The notes beneath the pieces were generated by a model. The model had not been told where the DNA came from. It worked only from the letters and a program-made list of their open reading frames with translations, and made no database searches. The position numbers and the translations under genes are program-made. This document shows, one piece after another, positions 63,905 to 64,000 of a stretch of 64,000 bases of DNA (position 1 is the first letter of the stretch; each line of letters opens with the position of its first letter). The stretch is from Epinephelus fuscoguttatus. Its lineage: Eukaryota > Chordata > Actinopteri > Perciformes > Serranidae. The stretch covers positions 1,116,520 through 1,180,519 of the forward strand of contig NC_064774.1 in NCBI RefSeq assembly GCF_011397635.1, given 5' to 3'.

Positions 63905-64000
63905 TGTCATCATGTCAACAGTTTCACATTCGGTCGGTTAAATTTTAAAACGCATCTTTTTCAATCAGTTTTAAAACGCAGTCCAGAATAAAGCTGTGTT
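63905..64000. other. Window end, nothing recognised
   Basis: About 100 bases with no feature. 'ttttaaaacgca' occurs twice (63945 and 63970). Confidence 0.4.

Overview
The window looks like nuclear DNA of a bony fish, probably a percomorph. Genes are split into many short exons with GT-AG introns, CA/TG microsatellites are frequent, and the introns are full of small inverted-repeat transposons, Tc1-like elements and non-LTR fragments. No bacterial, organellar, tRNA, rRNA or CRISPR feature was seen. All exon models come from reading frames, splice signals and family resemblance only; no alignment or expression data were available.

Layout: (1) 1-3540, repeats only, including an L1-like LINE remnant. 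(2) 3540-15570 (+), a complete seven-exon anp32 gene, best read as anp32b (254 aa), with a GC-rich promoter and a long 3' UTR. Its introns carry three inserted elements and a 1.07-kb minisatellite. (3) 17170-34040 (-), a complete coronin-2 gene, best read as coro2a: 14 coding exons, 563 aa, seven-bladed WD40 propeller plus C-terminal coiled coil, ending tail-to-tail with anp32b. A separate (+) gene lies inside one coro2a intron at 22073-23918. It encodes a 232-aa single-IgV type I membrane protein of the butyrophilin/MOG kind and has its own TATA box. (4) 35100-38550, a tandemly duplicated block holding broken Tc1-like transposase sequence. (5) 38730-39819 (+), a small three-exon locus encoding two UBA-like segments resembling those of inhibitor-of-apoptosis proteins, separated by an in-frame TAG. 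(6) 40000-46200, repeats, a 33-bp-TIR MITE and one doubtful signal-peptide exon. (7) 46206-62872 (-), a complete 15-exon transglutaminase (690 aa) with the Cys-His-Asp triad intact. Its start codon appears to be split by the first intron. (8) 63309 to the end, a decayed Tc1-like transposon.

The anp32/coro2 linkage matches vertebrate synteny: ANP32B with CORO2A, and paralogously ANP32A with CORO2B. The sequence fits the B/2A pair better. The genes do not form a pathway; the window is an ordinary syntenic block. The most notable non-genic signals are a dispersed repeat carrying perfect nuclear-receptor sites (AGGTCA palindromes with 3-bp spacing and DR1 repeats) next to several genes, a fresh-looking hAT-type insertion with an exact 8-bp target duplication, and the interrupted double-UBA locus. 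I did not find a convincing new biological system.
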